DNA of 64,000 nucleotides, from NCBI RefSeq assembly GCF_964340395.1, contig NC_135558.1, forward strand, positions 21,522,371-21,586,370, read 5' to 3'. The stretch comes from Glandiceps talaboti. Taxonomy: Eukaryota > Hemichordata > Enteropneusta > Spengelidae. The first letter of the stretch is position 1, and each line of letters starts with the position of its first letter. The position numbers were made by a program, and so were the translations under genes. This document shows positions 38,738 through 52,227 of the stretch, piece by piece. Below the pieces are notes generated by a model. It saw only the letters and a list, made by a program, of their open reading frames with translations, was not told where the DNA came from and ran no database searches.

Positions 38738-39213
38738 TACTATACTACACTACACTACAATACACTACACTACACTATAATGTAGTATAGTATATACTAT
38801 AGTATAGTATAGTATAGTATAGTATAGTATAATATAGTATAGTATAGTATAGTATAGTAAAGTATAGTATAGCAATGTATAGTATAGTATAGTATAGTAT
38901 AGTATAGTATAGTATAGTATAGTATAGTATAGTATAGTATAGTATAGTATAGTAAAGTATAGTATAGCAATGTATAGTATAGTATAGTATAGTATAGTAT
39001 AGTATAGTATAGTATAGTATAGTATAGTATAGTATACTAGTAGTATAGTATAGTATAGTATAGTATAGTATAGTATAGTATAGTATAGTATAGTATAGTA
39101 TAGTATAGTATAGTATAGTATAGTAAAGTATAGTATAGTATAGTATAGTATAGTATAGTATAGTATAGTATAGTATAGTATAGTATAGTATAGTATAGTA
39201 TAGTATAGTATAG
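38738..39213. repeat. TAGTA pentanucleotide array
   Basis: A short ACTAC block is followed by an almost pure (AGTAT)n run to 39213, opposite in orientation to the array at 33-37.6 kb. Occasional single changes (agtaaagtat, agcaatgtat) repeat in blocks. Confidence 0.95.
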
Positions 39214-39318
39214 GAGACCGATTTTTGAATTAGAAGACCGACACTTGAATTAGAAGACCAACACTTGAATTAGAAGACCGACACTTGAACTAGAAGACCA
39301 ATTTTTGAATTAGAAAAA
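39212..39318. repeat. About 21-bp minisatellite, 5 copies
   Basis: The unit gaccgacacttgaattagaa recurs five times with substitutions (gaccgatttttgaattagaa, gaccaacacttg). It directly abuts the pentanucleotide array. Confidence 0.85.
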
Positions 39319-42300
39319 TACGATCGGGTCGACAAAAACTCACTGACCTCCCCCCTTTGACCTCTGGCGCTGAGGGAGTCCTTGGGGGTTGTCGTCCTGA
39401 CAGATCGGGAGGTTTTTTGTTTCTATTAAGGCAACTTTTAGGTTATTCATAACCTTTGAGGTAATATTTCCCAGCTTTGAAAAGCTAACGTAAATGTAAG
39501 TTTTAAATGAGTTTCCCATGTCACATAAAAATGGGCCCGTAAAATTGGTACAGGGACATTATTAATATTGCATGTATAGTATAGTCACCGGTATGTCAGA
39601 GAACTTTAGGTGGTCATACCTAGGGTATAACAGAAACTGGAGTCTGATGAGATGTGGTGATTTGTAGTGTCAATAACATGACGAGTAGAACAATTTAGAT
39701 TAATTTCATTTATAAACTATCTATGAAAATTGCCATTACGAAACCTTCAAGTTTGCCCCAAACTGCAATATAAGTAAAGCATTGATTGTGAAACAGCCAA
39801 GCATTTACATAACATGTTCTGTAACTAGTGTGGTAGCTAGGTAATACATGTATATGTATATGTATAGTTATGTTTGAAGTTATAAGTAATATTAAAGAAT
39901 TCATGTAAGAAACAGGGACAAGAACAAATATTGACATGTACCACATTTCAGACAAGGCTATATGCCATTGTAGAAAGGATTTTTTTCTTCAATCACAATT
40001 TAAAACACAATGACCACACAAAAACACAATAAAACACAATATCCACCTAAAGTTCTGCAGATGATTGAAAGGAGGAAAAGGAGAGGCAAAGAAACATGAA
40101 TTCAAAGATGATTTTTTATTTATATACTTTTTTAAATCGACCGACCGACCAAAATTTTCCATGGAAAAAAACAAAAACATTTTTAAACATTAGGATCACC
40201 CCTACACACCAACCTTGGTGACACCAGGTCGAATAAATAATAGTGGGTGTCTTTGCGATTTCTTAGCTTTATAATGTTATTCATGTTTTTATCAGATAAC
40301 ATCTCTAGTTGATAAAGTTTTAAATCAAAACTATCGTCTTCTCTGTCTCTTTGTAGCTTACCAACTTTGAATTAATTAGTGCACAGCTAATATCCTTGAT
40401 CAAACTGGTAGGCTATTTGGCAAATTACTAGTAACATATTTCCATAACCAGTGTAAATATCTACTAACTGACAAATGGTAATACACCAACCGTTAGTCGG
40501 ATTGGTAGATGTCAGTTAGTGAACTATAAGACTTTTTAAGTTAACGTGAATGTTGGTGGCGCTATATAACGCATGAACGTACGTATAAAACATCTTGGTA
40601 ATATAATTTTGTGTACAATGTATCTGGATGCGTAATTACCAAGTTGCGGCAAACATTAAACGCAAGACGCACATAAAGACCACCATGCAAATAAACAATA
40701 AACAGAGGATACATTGCATTTATTAATCAAACGTTAATACATGTCAACACAATATACTAGGAAATTCCCTTTCCCTGTCTATCTTTCTGTGTAAATACTT
40801 TTTAAGTTTTACTGTTCGTCACCGTGGTCTCTGCATGGACGTACGAGTGGGGTGGGGTGGCACAAACAATAATTACGTAATCAAACGCTATATACATAAT
40901 ATATAACTGTCAGTCAGTCGACGTAGGAAGATTACGCAGTGGGGTTTGACCTTTACTTGCACACGACAGCGCATGACAGAACTGGTAACGCTCATGACTG
41001 TACCAGACACAGGAGTTGCTAATGATACTCGCAACGCATAGAACTGGTACTCGAGTAGTACATGTCTGTACGATTAACATACAGTCTTCCGTTTCTTCTC
41101 CTTCCGCCACTATGACATTGGTGTCAGAATAAAAAAGATGTTACATCATACATGATACGTGACAAGGACAAGATAGGTCGTTGAACTCCTTACTGGGCCC
41201 GTTTACTTGTTTCCGTCATTGACAGGGTCACGTGATCACGACATGGCAAGAACATTATAGTCCAATGTTGTGTCTACGGTAACACTAGACATGTGTGCAT
41301 CGACCTAATACATATACTATCTGATAATTTACATACTGATTAGTTTGGCCACCACGAGGAATGAAGGTTATCCTTCCTACCCCCATGTATGCATACATTC
41401 AGATATACCTCTATGATTTGATTGGTGTTACTTTCCTTACAGTTTATCTATAGTCACGTGATATGTGTAACACTGTAGACCTACGTGTTAGACTTGATTA
41501 TATACGAAACTTTCATCAGCTATTTATGGCAAAATGGTAATTTTCCCCTGAATGAACTTGTAAACGAACAAATACCTTATAGACCCAAGGAAAATATATT
41601 CTTTTTTTCATTTCGGCGACTGAACATAATTTAGACACTGGACGTCGGCTAGTAGTCATTCATAATAAACATGGCTAGTCTTTTTAGTGGTCAGAGGTTG
41701 AACTTTTCCTAGCTTCTATTTTCAGACTTTGTTACGAAGACCTCATATTGTAGAGTAGTACTCAACCGGAGGTCTTTTATATACTAGGGTGACGTAAGTC
41801 GAACCTTGAAAAATACATTGACTTTAATCGATGATATTTACTACACTTTAAAATATTTTTTTGCGTATATGTATTCTTCTGTATATGTCTATATGACTAT
41901 GTGTGTGTGTGGATACACGTCACGTGATGCGGAAATAAACAATACAAATAAATATAGATTACTGGTTGAGTGTAGTATTACAGCATACAGTACATTTATC
42001 TCTTCCTTTTAAGAATTGACGGTCTTTTCCATCATCCTATGTTCACTTCACAACTCTTTACTATAAAACAGACATTATTGATATCAAATACACTTAATCG
42101 GTTATTATCTGAAGGTTGCAATATCGGCACTAAAGCAATTTTTCTGTGAACTCATCGTCCAGGTCTTTCCCAGGCTTTCGATTTGAACAAGTGTAGGGGG
42201 TCTCATATACGTGGAGATGTGCTTGAGGGTCTAATGTGTGTGTGACGTAACAACAAGGGGAAACCCCTTGTACTTTCCCTAGTGAGAGGGAAAGTCTTTA

Positions 42301-42465
42301 TACTTTCCCTAGTGAAAGATGGGAAAACGGATGAAACTTTGAACACACTTGTTGTTGATTGTATCCTGTACTTGACAAAATGAGGAATATCATCGTTGAA
42401 AACAATATGAACCGATAAAAAACGTTTACTTATTGGATAACTACGGCAAATAGAAGAAAGTGACA
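39319..42465. other. No gene recognised
   Basis: Mostly AT-rich unique sequence. Short frames (for example around 40910-41110 minus, lacking an ATG) show no family signature. No repeats of note. Confidence 0.4.
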
Positions 42466-42469
42466 AGTA

Positions 42470-43123
42470 TCTATTGAGACGATGAATTCTTGACTTTACT
42501 GAGACGATAAATTCTTGACTTTACTGAAACGATGAATTCTTGACTTTACTGAGACGATGAATTCTTGACTTTACTGAAACGATGAATTCTTGACTTTACT
42601 GAGGCGATGAATTCTTGACTTTACTGAGACGATGAATTCTTGACTTTACTGAGACGATGAATTCTTGACTTTACTGAGGCGATGAATTCTTGACTTTACT
42701 GAGACGATGAATTCTTGACTTTACTGAGGCGATGAATTCTTGACTTTACTGAGACGATGAATTCTTGACTTTACTGAGGCGATGAATTCTTGACTTTACT
42801 GAGGCGATGAATTCTTGACTTTACTGAGGCGATGAATTCTTGACTTTACTGAGGCGATGAATTCTTGACTTTACTGAGGCGATGAATTCTTGACTTTACT
42901 GAGACGATGAATTCTTGACTTTACTGAGGCGATGAATTCTTGACTTTACTGAGGCGATGAATTCTTGACTTTACTGAGACGATGAATTCTTGACTTTACT
43001 GAGGCGATGAATTCTTGACTTTACTGAGGCGATGAATTCTTGACTTTACTGAGACGATGAATTCTTGACTTTACTGAGGCGATGAATTCTTGGCTTTACT
43101 GAGACGATGAATTCTTGGCTTTA
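42470..43123. repeat. 25-bp minisatellite, left part, about 26 copies
   Basis: The unit gatgaattcttgacttta followed by ctgagac is repeated in perfect 25-bp register. Variants are gagac/gaggc/gaaac and gactt/ggctt. It is interrupted at 43124 by a TIR element and resumes at 44790. Confidence 0.97.
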
Positions 43124-43863
43124 GGGACCGGACAGAATTTACGGCAGGGGGTGGGCCTGGGGAGAAATTATCTCTGACTTGGTTTTTTTCCTGGCCCCCC
43201 ATCCACTGTGACCAAAATTTCACAGCCCCCCCTTTCAAAAGTATAAAAATTTCATGGCCCCCCCCCCAAAAAAAAAAGAAAAAAAGTGCACAATATCCTG
43301 CCCCCTACAATAACTAAAAAGAGTACACATTTTTTTGTTACTGTAGCACAACTGTAATATTTCTTTTGGTACTACTATTATGTTACTATTTCAGCCCAAA
43401 CAACTTAGTAGTTGTAGAGGAAGTCTTTTAGAAAACAAAACAAAATAAAACATTTTGACCATACATGTAATCATACACATGTGGTATAATCTTGTTTATT
43501 TCCCAACTAGACACCATAAGTAGTCATCACTTAATACCAAGGCATTTGATGTGGTGGTTTTAACTGTCATTCACTGATACATACACAGAAACACAGACAC
43601 AGAGTAAACACACATTCACATGCGTGATTTGTGAAAAACTGTAGTGGGGACATTTGTGGGGAGTATCTAAGGACATCACATCACCTACATAGTGTATTCA
43701 AATATCTATTTATACTCATAACACAATAACTATCTAACGTCAGACATTTGTGATGTCATGAAGTGCTAGCAAACTAAGGATTTTATGCACACTGAGGTCT
43801 GACAAATATAGCTTTCACTTTCCTACACCAAATGCATTACCAATACACATGTAAATGTAAGAC

Positions 43864-44015
<152 letters not shown>

Positions 44016-44215
44016 TTGGTAGTACTGGAACTCTTTCTTGGTTGTGCGATCATCAAACAACTCTGGTGTCTACTCTCTGGGTGTGCTGTTTATATTTCTA
44101 TTGTCTACACTATATAGAAACAGCACACCCAGAGAGTAGACACCAGAGTTGTCTGATGATCGCACAATGTGTGAAACTCCGAGTTACAACCAAGAACGAG
44201 TTCCAGTACTACCAA
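44016..44215. repeat. 200-bp imperfect hairpin between TA arrays
   Basis: Left arm 44016-44091 (starting ttggtagtactggaactc, ending gggtgtgctgttt) is complementary to right arm 44118-44215. The right arm carries about 22 extra bases near 44166-44187. The loop is about 26 nt. Both sides are TA arrays, suggesting a second insertion into, or amplification with, TA repeats. Non-coding. Confidence 0.85.
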
Positions 44216-44276
44216 TACTATTACACTCTGCCACTGCGGTATAGAGCACTGTCTTAGCAGATTGATACTCACCGAG

Positions 44277-44378
<102 letters not shown>

Positions 44379-44789
44379 TAGTATATATATTTACATATGT
44401 ATCCTTGATGGTAATTACACACTGAACCTGTTTCCATAGTGCTAAAATGTATGTATGTATGTATGTATACATATGTGTGTGTGTGTGTGTGTGTGAACAA
44501 CTTGGAGTATATAAGAGTAATTGTATCAAATTAATCTTGAGTAGTGTTTTTATGCTTCACTAAATAGGTACATACAAACGTACACACTTATCAATATCAA
44601 GTGCTATCTCATGCAATGCTAAATTTTCTAACATATTAATTTTTTCAATGACAAAATATTTCGCGCCCCCCCCCCCTTTCAAACCATGAGAATTTTCATG
44701 GCCCCCCCTTCAAGCCTCCCATTTTTTTCATGCCCCCCCCCCAATTTCTCCCCAGCCCCCCCCCCCTGCCGTAAATTCTGTCCGGTCCC

Positions 44790-45048
44790 TTACTGAGACG
44801 ATGAATTCTCGACTTTACAGAGACGATGAATTCTTGGCTTTACTGAGACGATGAATTCTTGACTTTACTGAGACGATGAATTCTTGGCTTTACTGAGACG
44901 ATGAATTCTTGGCTTTACTGAGACGATGAATTCTTGACTTTACTGAGGCGATGAATTCTTGACTTTACTGAAACGATGAATTCTTGACTTTACTGAGACG
45001 ATGAATTCTTGACTTTACTGAGACGATGAATTCTTGACTTTACTGAGG
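44790..45048. repeat. 25-bp minisatellite, right part, about 10 copies
   Basis: This is the continuation, in register, of the 42470-43123 array beyond the TIR element. Both parts share the ctgagac/ggctt variants. Confidence 0.97.
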
Positions 45049-45654
45049 CTTTCTTATGACAAGATCATTTTATTGTAGTCAAAGTCCATTGGCCCACAAT
45101 AAATATTGCAAATTGACAAGATAATATAGTTTACAAATCTGTTACAGTTCCATTAATTAAACACACATAAGGAAAGAATATTTACAACTCCATTGTGAAA
45201 CCTGGATCAGTTCTTATAGACAGCACGTGGTATATAAAAGCCCTGCAATATATCTACTTGTTCTGGTCTCGGTTCTTAGGGTGACCTTTTTTTTGTTTCT
45301 CATCTCCGGTGGAATAGTCAGGCGGGGCGGGCGGGCGGGCGGGCGAAATAAAAAAGGGGGGGGCAAGAAAAAAAATCTGTATTTTTTCAGTTCTATTCTC
45401 TGTCCTTTCTGTCCTGTCAGTCTCTACAAGTACAACTTCTTTTCTCTTCTCTTTATTGAATACTTGTTACAGGTCTCTTTCCTCCATTTTAGCAAGGTTG
45501 ACAAGTTCGTAGAACAACTTTGTAAGGAAATGAATACTTATCATCCTGATGGGTGTATATCTGGAGCCATGAACTATTGTGTGATTTTATCAGGAGTACT
45601 AATACATTCGTCCTATTAATAAGTGGCATTGACATCGCTAACAATTTTTTCAAG
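45049..45654. other. Possible LINE 3' UTR or unassigned
   Basis: The minus-strand reading begins with a cacaataaaatgatc-like run typical of LINE 3' ends, and the RT fragment lies just upstream on the same strand. The plus-strand open frame at 45227-45619 runs through G- and A-rich low complexity and is not convincing. Confidence 0.3.
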
Positions 45655-46010
45655 TTATCCAATTTGAACTTTAGTATGTAACTTTTGAAACACTTGCGTG
45701 ATTGTCAAATTAAACCTCCTTAGTCTTTCCTGGTATGACAATTCTCTAAATCCTGGAATTAACTTGGTAGCTCTGCGTTGTACGTTCTCGATGGCAATAA
45801 TATCCTTTTTAAGGTAAGAAGCCCAAACTTGATTTGCATATTCCAGATGTGGCCTGACCCGACCTTTGTACAATAATAAAAAATTTACTTTGTCAAGATG
45901 AGCATAAGTTCTCCTTATCAGACCCATTACGGAATTGGCCTTGTTTATTTTTGTAGACATGTGACTTGAAAAGGATAGCTTATCATCCACGATTATCTCA
46001 ATCCACAGAT
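45655..46010 (-). mobile_element. LINE reverse-transcriptase fragment (CR1/Rex-like)
   Basis: The minus strand encodes an uninterrupted C-terminal RT segment: VDDKLSFSSHMSTKINKANS, MGLIRRTYAHLD, LLLYKGRVRPHLEYANQVW, KKDIIAIENVQRRATKLIPG and YQERLRRFNL. These blocks are diagnostic of CR1/Rex-type LINEs. Both ends are truncated: sequence upstream of about 46010 is not RT-like, and the reading is lost after FNLTI. The frame is open for about 115 codons, so the insertion is younger than the other LINEs here. Confidence 0.85.
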
Positions 46011-46379
46011 AGTAGTGTGACAGGCAGGGTCCCTCAATCAAGTCTGATAGCACCATAGCATGGCTGTCTCTCGTCTTAGCTGATGTCGCCGGCCAGGTAT
46101 GTGTATTGCTGCAATTACTGGTCCACGGAATTGTGAGATAGCTTCACTTCCGCTTCCATTAAAAGAGTTTGCAGTGTGTAAAAAAGATTTTGTTGTCTCA
46201 AAAGAGAGTTTGCATGCAAATAGTTTATATTACACCCACGCGCAGAGAAAGATTTGTACTTGACGAAAGTAAAATTGCGCCCTCATAGGCAGAGAGATTT
46301 ACATATTGAAATTAAACGTTACTGGTACCATGAAGTTTAGTTTTGACTTGGAATTTGAAATTTACTTGAATTGAAGAGT

Positions 46380-46875
46380 GATTAGCAAATCAGAAAATAA
46401 GGATTGCTCTTTGAAAAAAAAAGATTTTTTTCATAGTATTATAAGTTTGTTCTTGAAAGACAAAAGTTTAATACAGAATATGCAAACATTTGTTCTTGGG
46501 ATGTAATTTTTTTGTACAGGAGTATTAAAAAGATATACACTAAAAAATAAAAAATTCCTTTCAAGAATTAGAAGTTGTTCTTACGGAACAAAAGTTTTGT
46601 TTCAAAGAATTAAAAGTTTACTCATGAAAAAGAAATGTTTTCTTTCAAGAATTAAAAGTTCGTTCTTTGATAAAAAGCTTTATTCAAAAAATTAAAAGTG
46701 TGTTCTTTGGAAGGAAAGGTTTTGTTCAAAGAATTGAAAGTTTACTCTCGAAAAATAAAAGTTTCCTTTCAAGAATTCAAAGTTCATTCTTTGGAAAGTA
46801 AAGTTTAGTTCAAAGAATTAAAAGTGTGTGCTTTAGAAGGAAAAGTTGCCCAAAGAATTAAGATTTTGTATTGTC
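46380..46875. repeat. About 42-bp degenerate minisatellite
   Basis: The motif ttcaaagaattaaaagt ... gttctttggaa recurs about ten times with substitutions and small indels. AT-rich and non-coding. Confidence 0.75.
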
Positions 46876-47214
46876 GCCTTGGGGCCACCGTACTGACACG
46901 ACTCATGTGACTTACAGTCTTTGATTTACGTCATGATTAACTTTTGTTTCAGCACGTGACATAGATAATCTTTTAACCAATCATAGTTCTTCTCAATCTT
47001 ATCGTGAAAGCGAGGCTATTAACGTTTTTGGCTCTCTCGCTAAAAGTTCTGAATTTTTTAACGAACGTTCTCCTGTAAGGCTGTTGAGTTGTGTTCGACG
47101 GTGTTTACAAGTTTATAATCACCTAATAACGAGTTATCAATAAATATTCGTGTTTGCTGTTAACTACTACGAGTCTGGAGTTATTCTGATGTCTGATAAC
47201 AAAGAATCAGTTCT

Positions 47215-47538
<324 letters not shown>

Positions 47539-48329
47539 CATAGTTTAGTAACTGTACATGTGGTCGTTTTCTACTAACTCCCCCTCTCCATCGTATAATC
47601 TTTAGCAGACAGTCAGTTCTTGGCAACGACAGTGGTAGTCTATGCTATTGGAGAGTTGGTATAAACGTGATGACGTTATTGTATTCTCAGATTGCATTCT
47701 CAAATAATTACTTTACGATGGAGGTTTAATTTGTAGTAAACTGAATGAAGTAACCAATTACAACCGCCTGTCAGTGTGTCAGTGTGTGATGGATTACTAA
47801 TGGCATTCTATGTCCACCCTTTCCCCAGCAGGAGATTTGTCTAAATTTTCGGTAGAATTTGTGCTGACCACTTGTTCACCTGACAAATCTTCATACTTGT
47901 GCTGTTTGTCATATATCTATAAACTCTAAGGTACTGTATATACTAGTTGAAAGGTTATTCTGAAAAATTTTCGATAGTAACACATCAGCAAATACGGTAG
48001 ACCATAAAACATTTATATTAAGCTTTGATCGTTAAGTCACTGTCTATCTAAGGAATAAAATACCCTCAAAAATGATGGTTAAGACACCGTCTATTTAAGG
48101 CATATGATACCCTGTAAAATGACAAAAATAGCTCCTACGTCCCCTCCCTACGTCATTACACCATTGATTATGCACATATTTGACCACACCTTGCTACCAA
48201 AGATAACCTTACAAGAAATATTTTGCTGGTACCACATTTGATGGTAAACTTCCGGATGTCCATACAGGTGTATGAAATAGAAATAGAAAATAGGAATAAC
48301 TTGCCTGCCAATAACTTTGAAGACATCAT

Positions 48330-48705
48330 TGACGAATGTACATATATCGCATTGAAGATATCAATATTGATTTACACATGTCACACTGAGGAGGTTAATA
48401 TTGAATGCACACTTATCACATCGAGGAGTTTAATATTGAATGTACACATATTGCATTGGAGAGATTTATATTGAATGTAGAACTATCACATTGAGGAAAT
48501 TAATGTTGGATATACACATATCACACTGAGGAGGTTAATATTGAATGTACACATATCACATTAAGGGGGGTTAATGTTCAATGTACACACATCATATTGA
48601 GGAGGTTAATATATTAAATGTACACATATCAAATTGAACAGGTTAATATTGGGCGTACCCATATCACATTGAGGAAGTTATTATTCAATGTAGGTACACA
48701 TGCAA
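48330..48705. repeat. About 36-bp degenerate minisatellite, 10 copies
   Basis: The unit ttaatattgaatgtacac followed by atatcacattgaggagg recurs with drift across about 370 bp. Frames through it are not coding. Confidence 0.8.
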
Positions 48706-50740
48706 ACGGTTAGATCATTAATATACTTTATACAGCATTTTAATATATGTTTAATACCATATTTTAGACGTACATTTGTTGTGAATGAAACCAAGTTGTC
48801 ATGTTAGTGCACACTCGTCCGTATCCTTTCAAAAAGAGCACCCCATGTCATCCATATCTTAACTATTGTTTTGGAGACATATTTAAGAGTCAACAAACAA
48901 ATGCTACACATCAAAATTGATAGTGATGCATACTAATGTCCCATGCCAAATAACTTCATTCCATTCAACGATTACAAAGTCAATGATTGTGCGTCTACAA
49001 TCACCAATTTATGAGTAAATGTTGAATATTACCTTATATATCACCTCATAATGGAAAGTATTTTCGGTGCCAACAATAGGATTCCACATATTAATTGATA
49101 CATAGTGTCCTTTCAGCAAAAGTGTCATGCAGGAGAAGAATTACACATTTACTCAAACCAATCAAGTACAATAATGTGATATTCCAAGGTTTAACTATAA
49201 ATTTGCCATTTACTTGACGTGTCGTTTTTAAAACTACGATTTCATACATACAGATACGGCAGGTTCCATAAATCTGAGCTAGTTCTTTTTGACTAAATTA
49301 TGGATTTCTATTCTTTTGGTATTCAGTATGAAAACATATTAGGTATCTCATCTCTAAATTGATATGATAGGAAGATATTTCGTGTTATTGACTATCACAT
49401 CTTCAGACTGGTTGGCATCTACAGCCAGAAATGTACCCACATAATGTATAACATACACTTCAAATAAACTAAGAATTATACTATGATAGCAACATTAAGA
49501 ATTATTATGTACATATTTGACCTGAAAGGTTACGGCCAATGATAGTACATTTAGTGTCGGTTGGTAGTGTTGCTGGTAGAGCAAACGACTCACGACAACC
49601 ACTTCTGTTTTCAAAGCTGTGTTTTTAAATGAATGATCTCCAGATGGAATTGCTATCCTCTGTATATTAATGAGACGTTCTCTATCTGTAGTGAGTCTGT
49701 ATAAGTAATGGTAGTAAAGAACGAACAAGATTTTTATTATCCCTTAAAGTCAACTCACTAAGTTTAAAAAACCTTTGACCAGCATTCACCTGTTAACAGA
49801 GCATTATCAGGTGAGCATATGTAGTAACAGTAAGTATAGAAATGAATAATGATGAGTCGTATTTGCATAATTATGATTTTAAGTGGTCTAGTATATGATT
49901 TCCCATGTTAATAGAATATTGCTAAGTGGATAATTTCAATAATAATATACGCAACAAAAATGACAAATAAAATTATATGTGTATGTTTTAAATTTGCGCT
50001 AGATATTCCTTTTTTTAAAATTCTAAAGCCACCATTTTCCAATAAAATTAATACTGAAAACATATCTATATTTATGTATGCATATAAAGCTATAGGGAAT
50101 ACAACTCTTAACCCTGGGGTGATTGTTATAAAGGTTGAAAGGCCTTGGATTTGGTCCAATATGAAATGATATAGCCAGGGATTATCACAACCGTAGAGTA
50201 TGTAAATCATTCGTGATTAAATAAGATAAATATATACAACAGTCGACCTATACCTTAAATAAATGTTTGTATTGATGTTGGGGACTTGAGCTAGGGAGGT
50301 TAAGGTTTAACAAAATGGTTTGTACTGGATTAGACTCCCTAGACTAGGTTAGACTAGGTTAGTCAAGTTTAGTGTCAAGTTAGACTTTTTCATAGAATAA
50401 TCTATAGCAGTAACTAAAATGTTTGTTTTCACCCCAAAACACACTTATTTTAGGTCAATCTGGTAAAAGCAATAACATGACAATAAAATTCACACATTTT
50501 AGTATATTTCTTAAAAGACATTTTTTCAGATAGTTATCATCATTATTTACTGGTCATCTTTCATTTTAAAATTGGTCGTTGTTTATCTTCCACGGAGTTG
50601 CAGCTCCTATATTTCTCTCCTAAACAATATCTCAGGTATAAGATGTAAAGTACAAATGTTAAAACCCAGGAAATAGGGTGCTTATCCTGCTACATGCAAA
50701 GTACCAGCAAATTGTATTACTTTCTTACTTTCTTATATAT
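48706..50740. other. No gene recognised
   Basis: AT-rich sequence. Small motif repeats such as ctagactaggttagact at 50340 are seen, but no protein family. Confidence 0.4.
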
Positions 50741-50749
50741 ATACATACA

Positions 50750-51150
50750 CCAAATCCGTGAAACTGCCCAATTCATGAAATGTAACTTTGCTCAGTTCAT
50801 GGAATGATCAACCTTATGCAAATGAGAGTATTGATTACGATCTAAAAGGGGCCAGATTAAATTTATGGGGCTTTTGAACTGGGGTGTTGATTATCAAATT
50901 CTATATTAAAAACACAAGCTACACTGAATTATAATAAAATAAGAATTGTGAAGTGATGAGTTTGTAAATATACAGATAATAAAGTCGTTTGATTATTATT
51001 CTATTTTGTGTGTGTCCTGTAAAAGATGCTCATTTCATGTACTGGGCATATCTTACAATACCCTATTCATAACCTGGGCAACACGATTGCCTATTTCATG
51101 AACTGGGTAAAGTTACCTACCCATTTCATGAATTGGGCAATTTCACAGTG
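50750..51150. repeat. Inverted repeats with CCCAATTCATGAAAT core
   Basis: The segment gtgaaactgcccaattcatg (about 50758) is repeated in inverted orientation at about 51147-51117. Between them are further copies of a ttcatgaactgggca-like motif (about 51033, 51066, 51095). The TTCATGAA core is itself palindromic. Confidence 0.65.
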
Positions 51151-51394
51151 TGTAACATATGTAACAGATGTAACATATACATTTATAGAAGTGCATAAGG
51201 AAGGAGTGAAAGTCTCGATCAATAAATTCAATCCGACATTTCGAATTAATATTCTTTAACAAGGATAAAGACAAGATACAAATAGGACACAATCTGCCTT
51301 ACATCTATGTAACAGTGTACAAGAACGATACACTGAAAGTTCTAATAAACGGTAATTGAAAAATAGAAAGATCTTAAAATCATGCGCACCATAC

Positions 51395-51849
51395 AAAACC
51401 AAAAAATGCGCCCTGATAGAATGGAAGTATTTAGACGGTAGGGAATGACGCAAAAAGTTCATTCCATAGGGTTCTAAACTTTCCAGGCGGAAAATGATTT
51501 CATCCTCCCCCTTCGACCTCAAGTGATCTTCATCACCAGAAACCTTACAAACACCTTAAATAGACCTATCTGATACACTGTGATCGTTAGTAATGAAGTG
51601 CACAAATACAGGATACTTCCACTTTTTTTGACTAGTGAGACGGAGACGTTCCATAAAACGACGAACAGTCGAACTACATTAGTATTGTTACAAGTAAATA
51701 TGCTTCTAACAGCCACACTGTTCTTATGGCCAAAAACATGATTTAGTAGCGGCATGTACTACATAGTGAACGATCACATGGAAACGAACCAGCGTTAATC
51801 CATGTTGTATTGTATGGTCCAACATATCTCTAAGATCGGTATCACGACA

Positions 51850-51928
<79 letters not shown>

Positions 51929-51979
51929 CTGTATGCACATACATACATACATACATACATACATACATACATACATACA

Positions 51980-52028
<49 letters not shown>

Positions 52029-52225
52029 TTGTGTGTGTATGTATGTATGTAAGACATACCTTTACTAGTATTTCACACACATGTTCTATGAAAAGGAACG
52101 ATTTGTCAAGTGAAAAATAATCACGTTCACAATTGTCTCTGGCATATAGATCTAAGCGAATGTTAGAGGGCACGTTTGTTGTCAGCACTACGTAAGGAGA
52201 GTTCTTTTTATAAAATTTAATCAAG
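51395..52225 (-). mobile_element. Third PLE fragment (GIY-YIG half) split by microsatellite
   Basis: Minus-strand segments in shifted frames: [14 protein letters not shown] (about 51840-51800), SIFTCNNTNVVRLFV (about 51700-51650), which resembles the 'FTC-S-NVVY-I-C' entry of PLE GIY-YIG domains, then FMERL ... FVHFITNDHSVSD, and GEDEIIFRLESLEPYGMNF (about 51510-51455), the usual C-terminal 'E---I--L-TL-P-GLN' block. The part upstream (52225-52060) is probably PLE linker sequence. The (TA)n/(ACAT)n run at 51852-52027 lies inside it. Degraded. Confidence 0.6.
51852..52050. repeat. (TA)n-(ACAT)n-(TA)n microsatellite
   Basis: Direct reading shows TA to about 51927, ACAT tetramers at 51938-52007, TA to 52027, then GTAT units. 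Multiple open frames here are artefacts. Confidence 0.95.
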
Positions 52226-52227
52226 AT

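Noticed and set aside
40910-41110. 66-residue minus-strand frame
   Set aside because: It starts at GTG, not ATG, has no domain and only an ambiguous acceptor upstream.
45227-45619. 130-residue plus-strand frame
   Set aside because: It runs through G- and A-rich low complexity beside a LINE fragment, with no protein-family signature.
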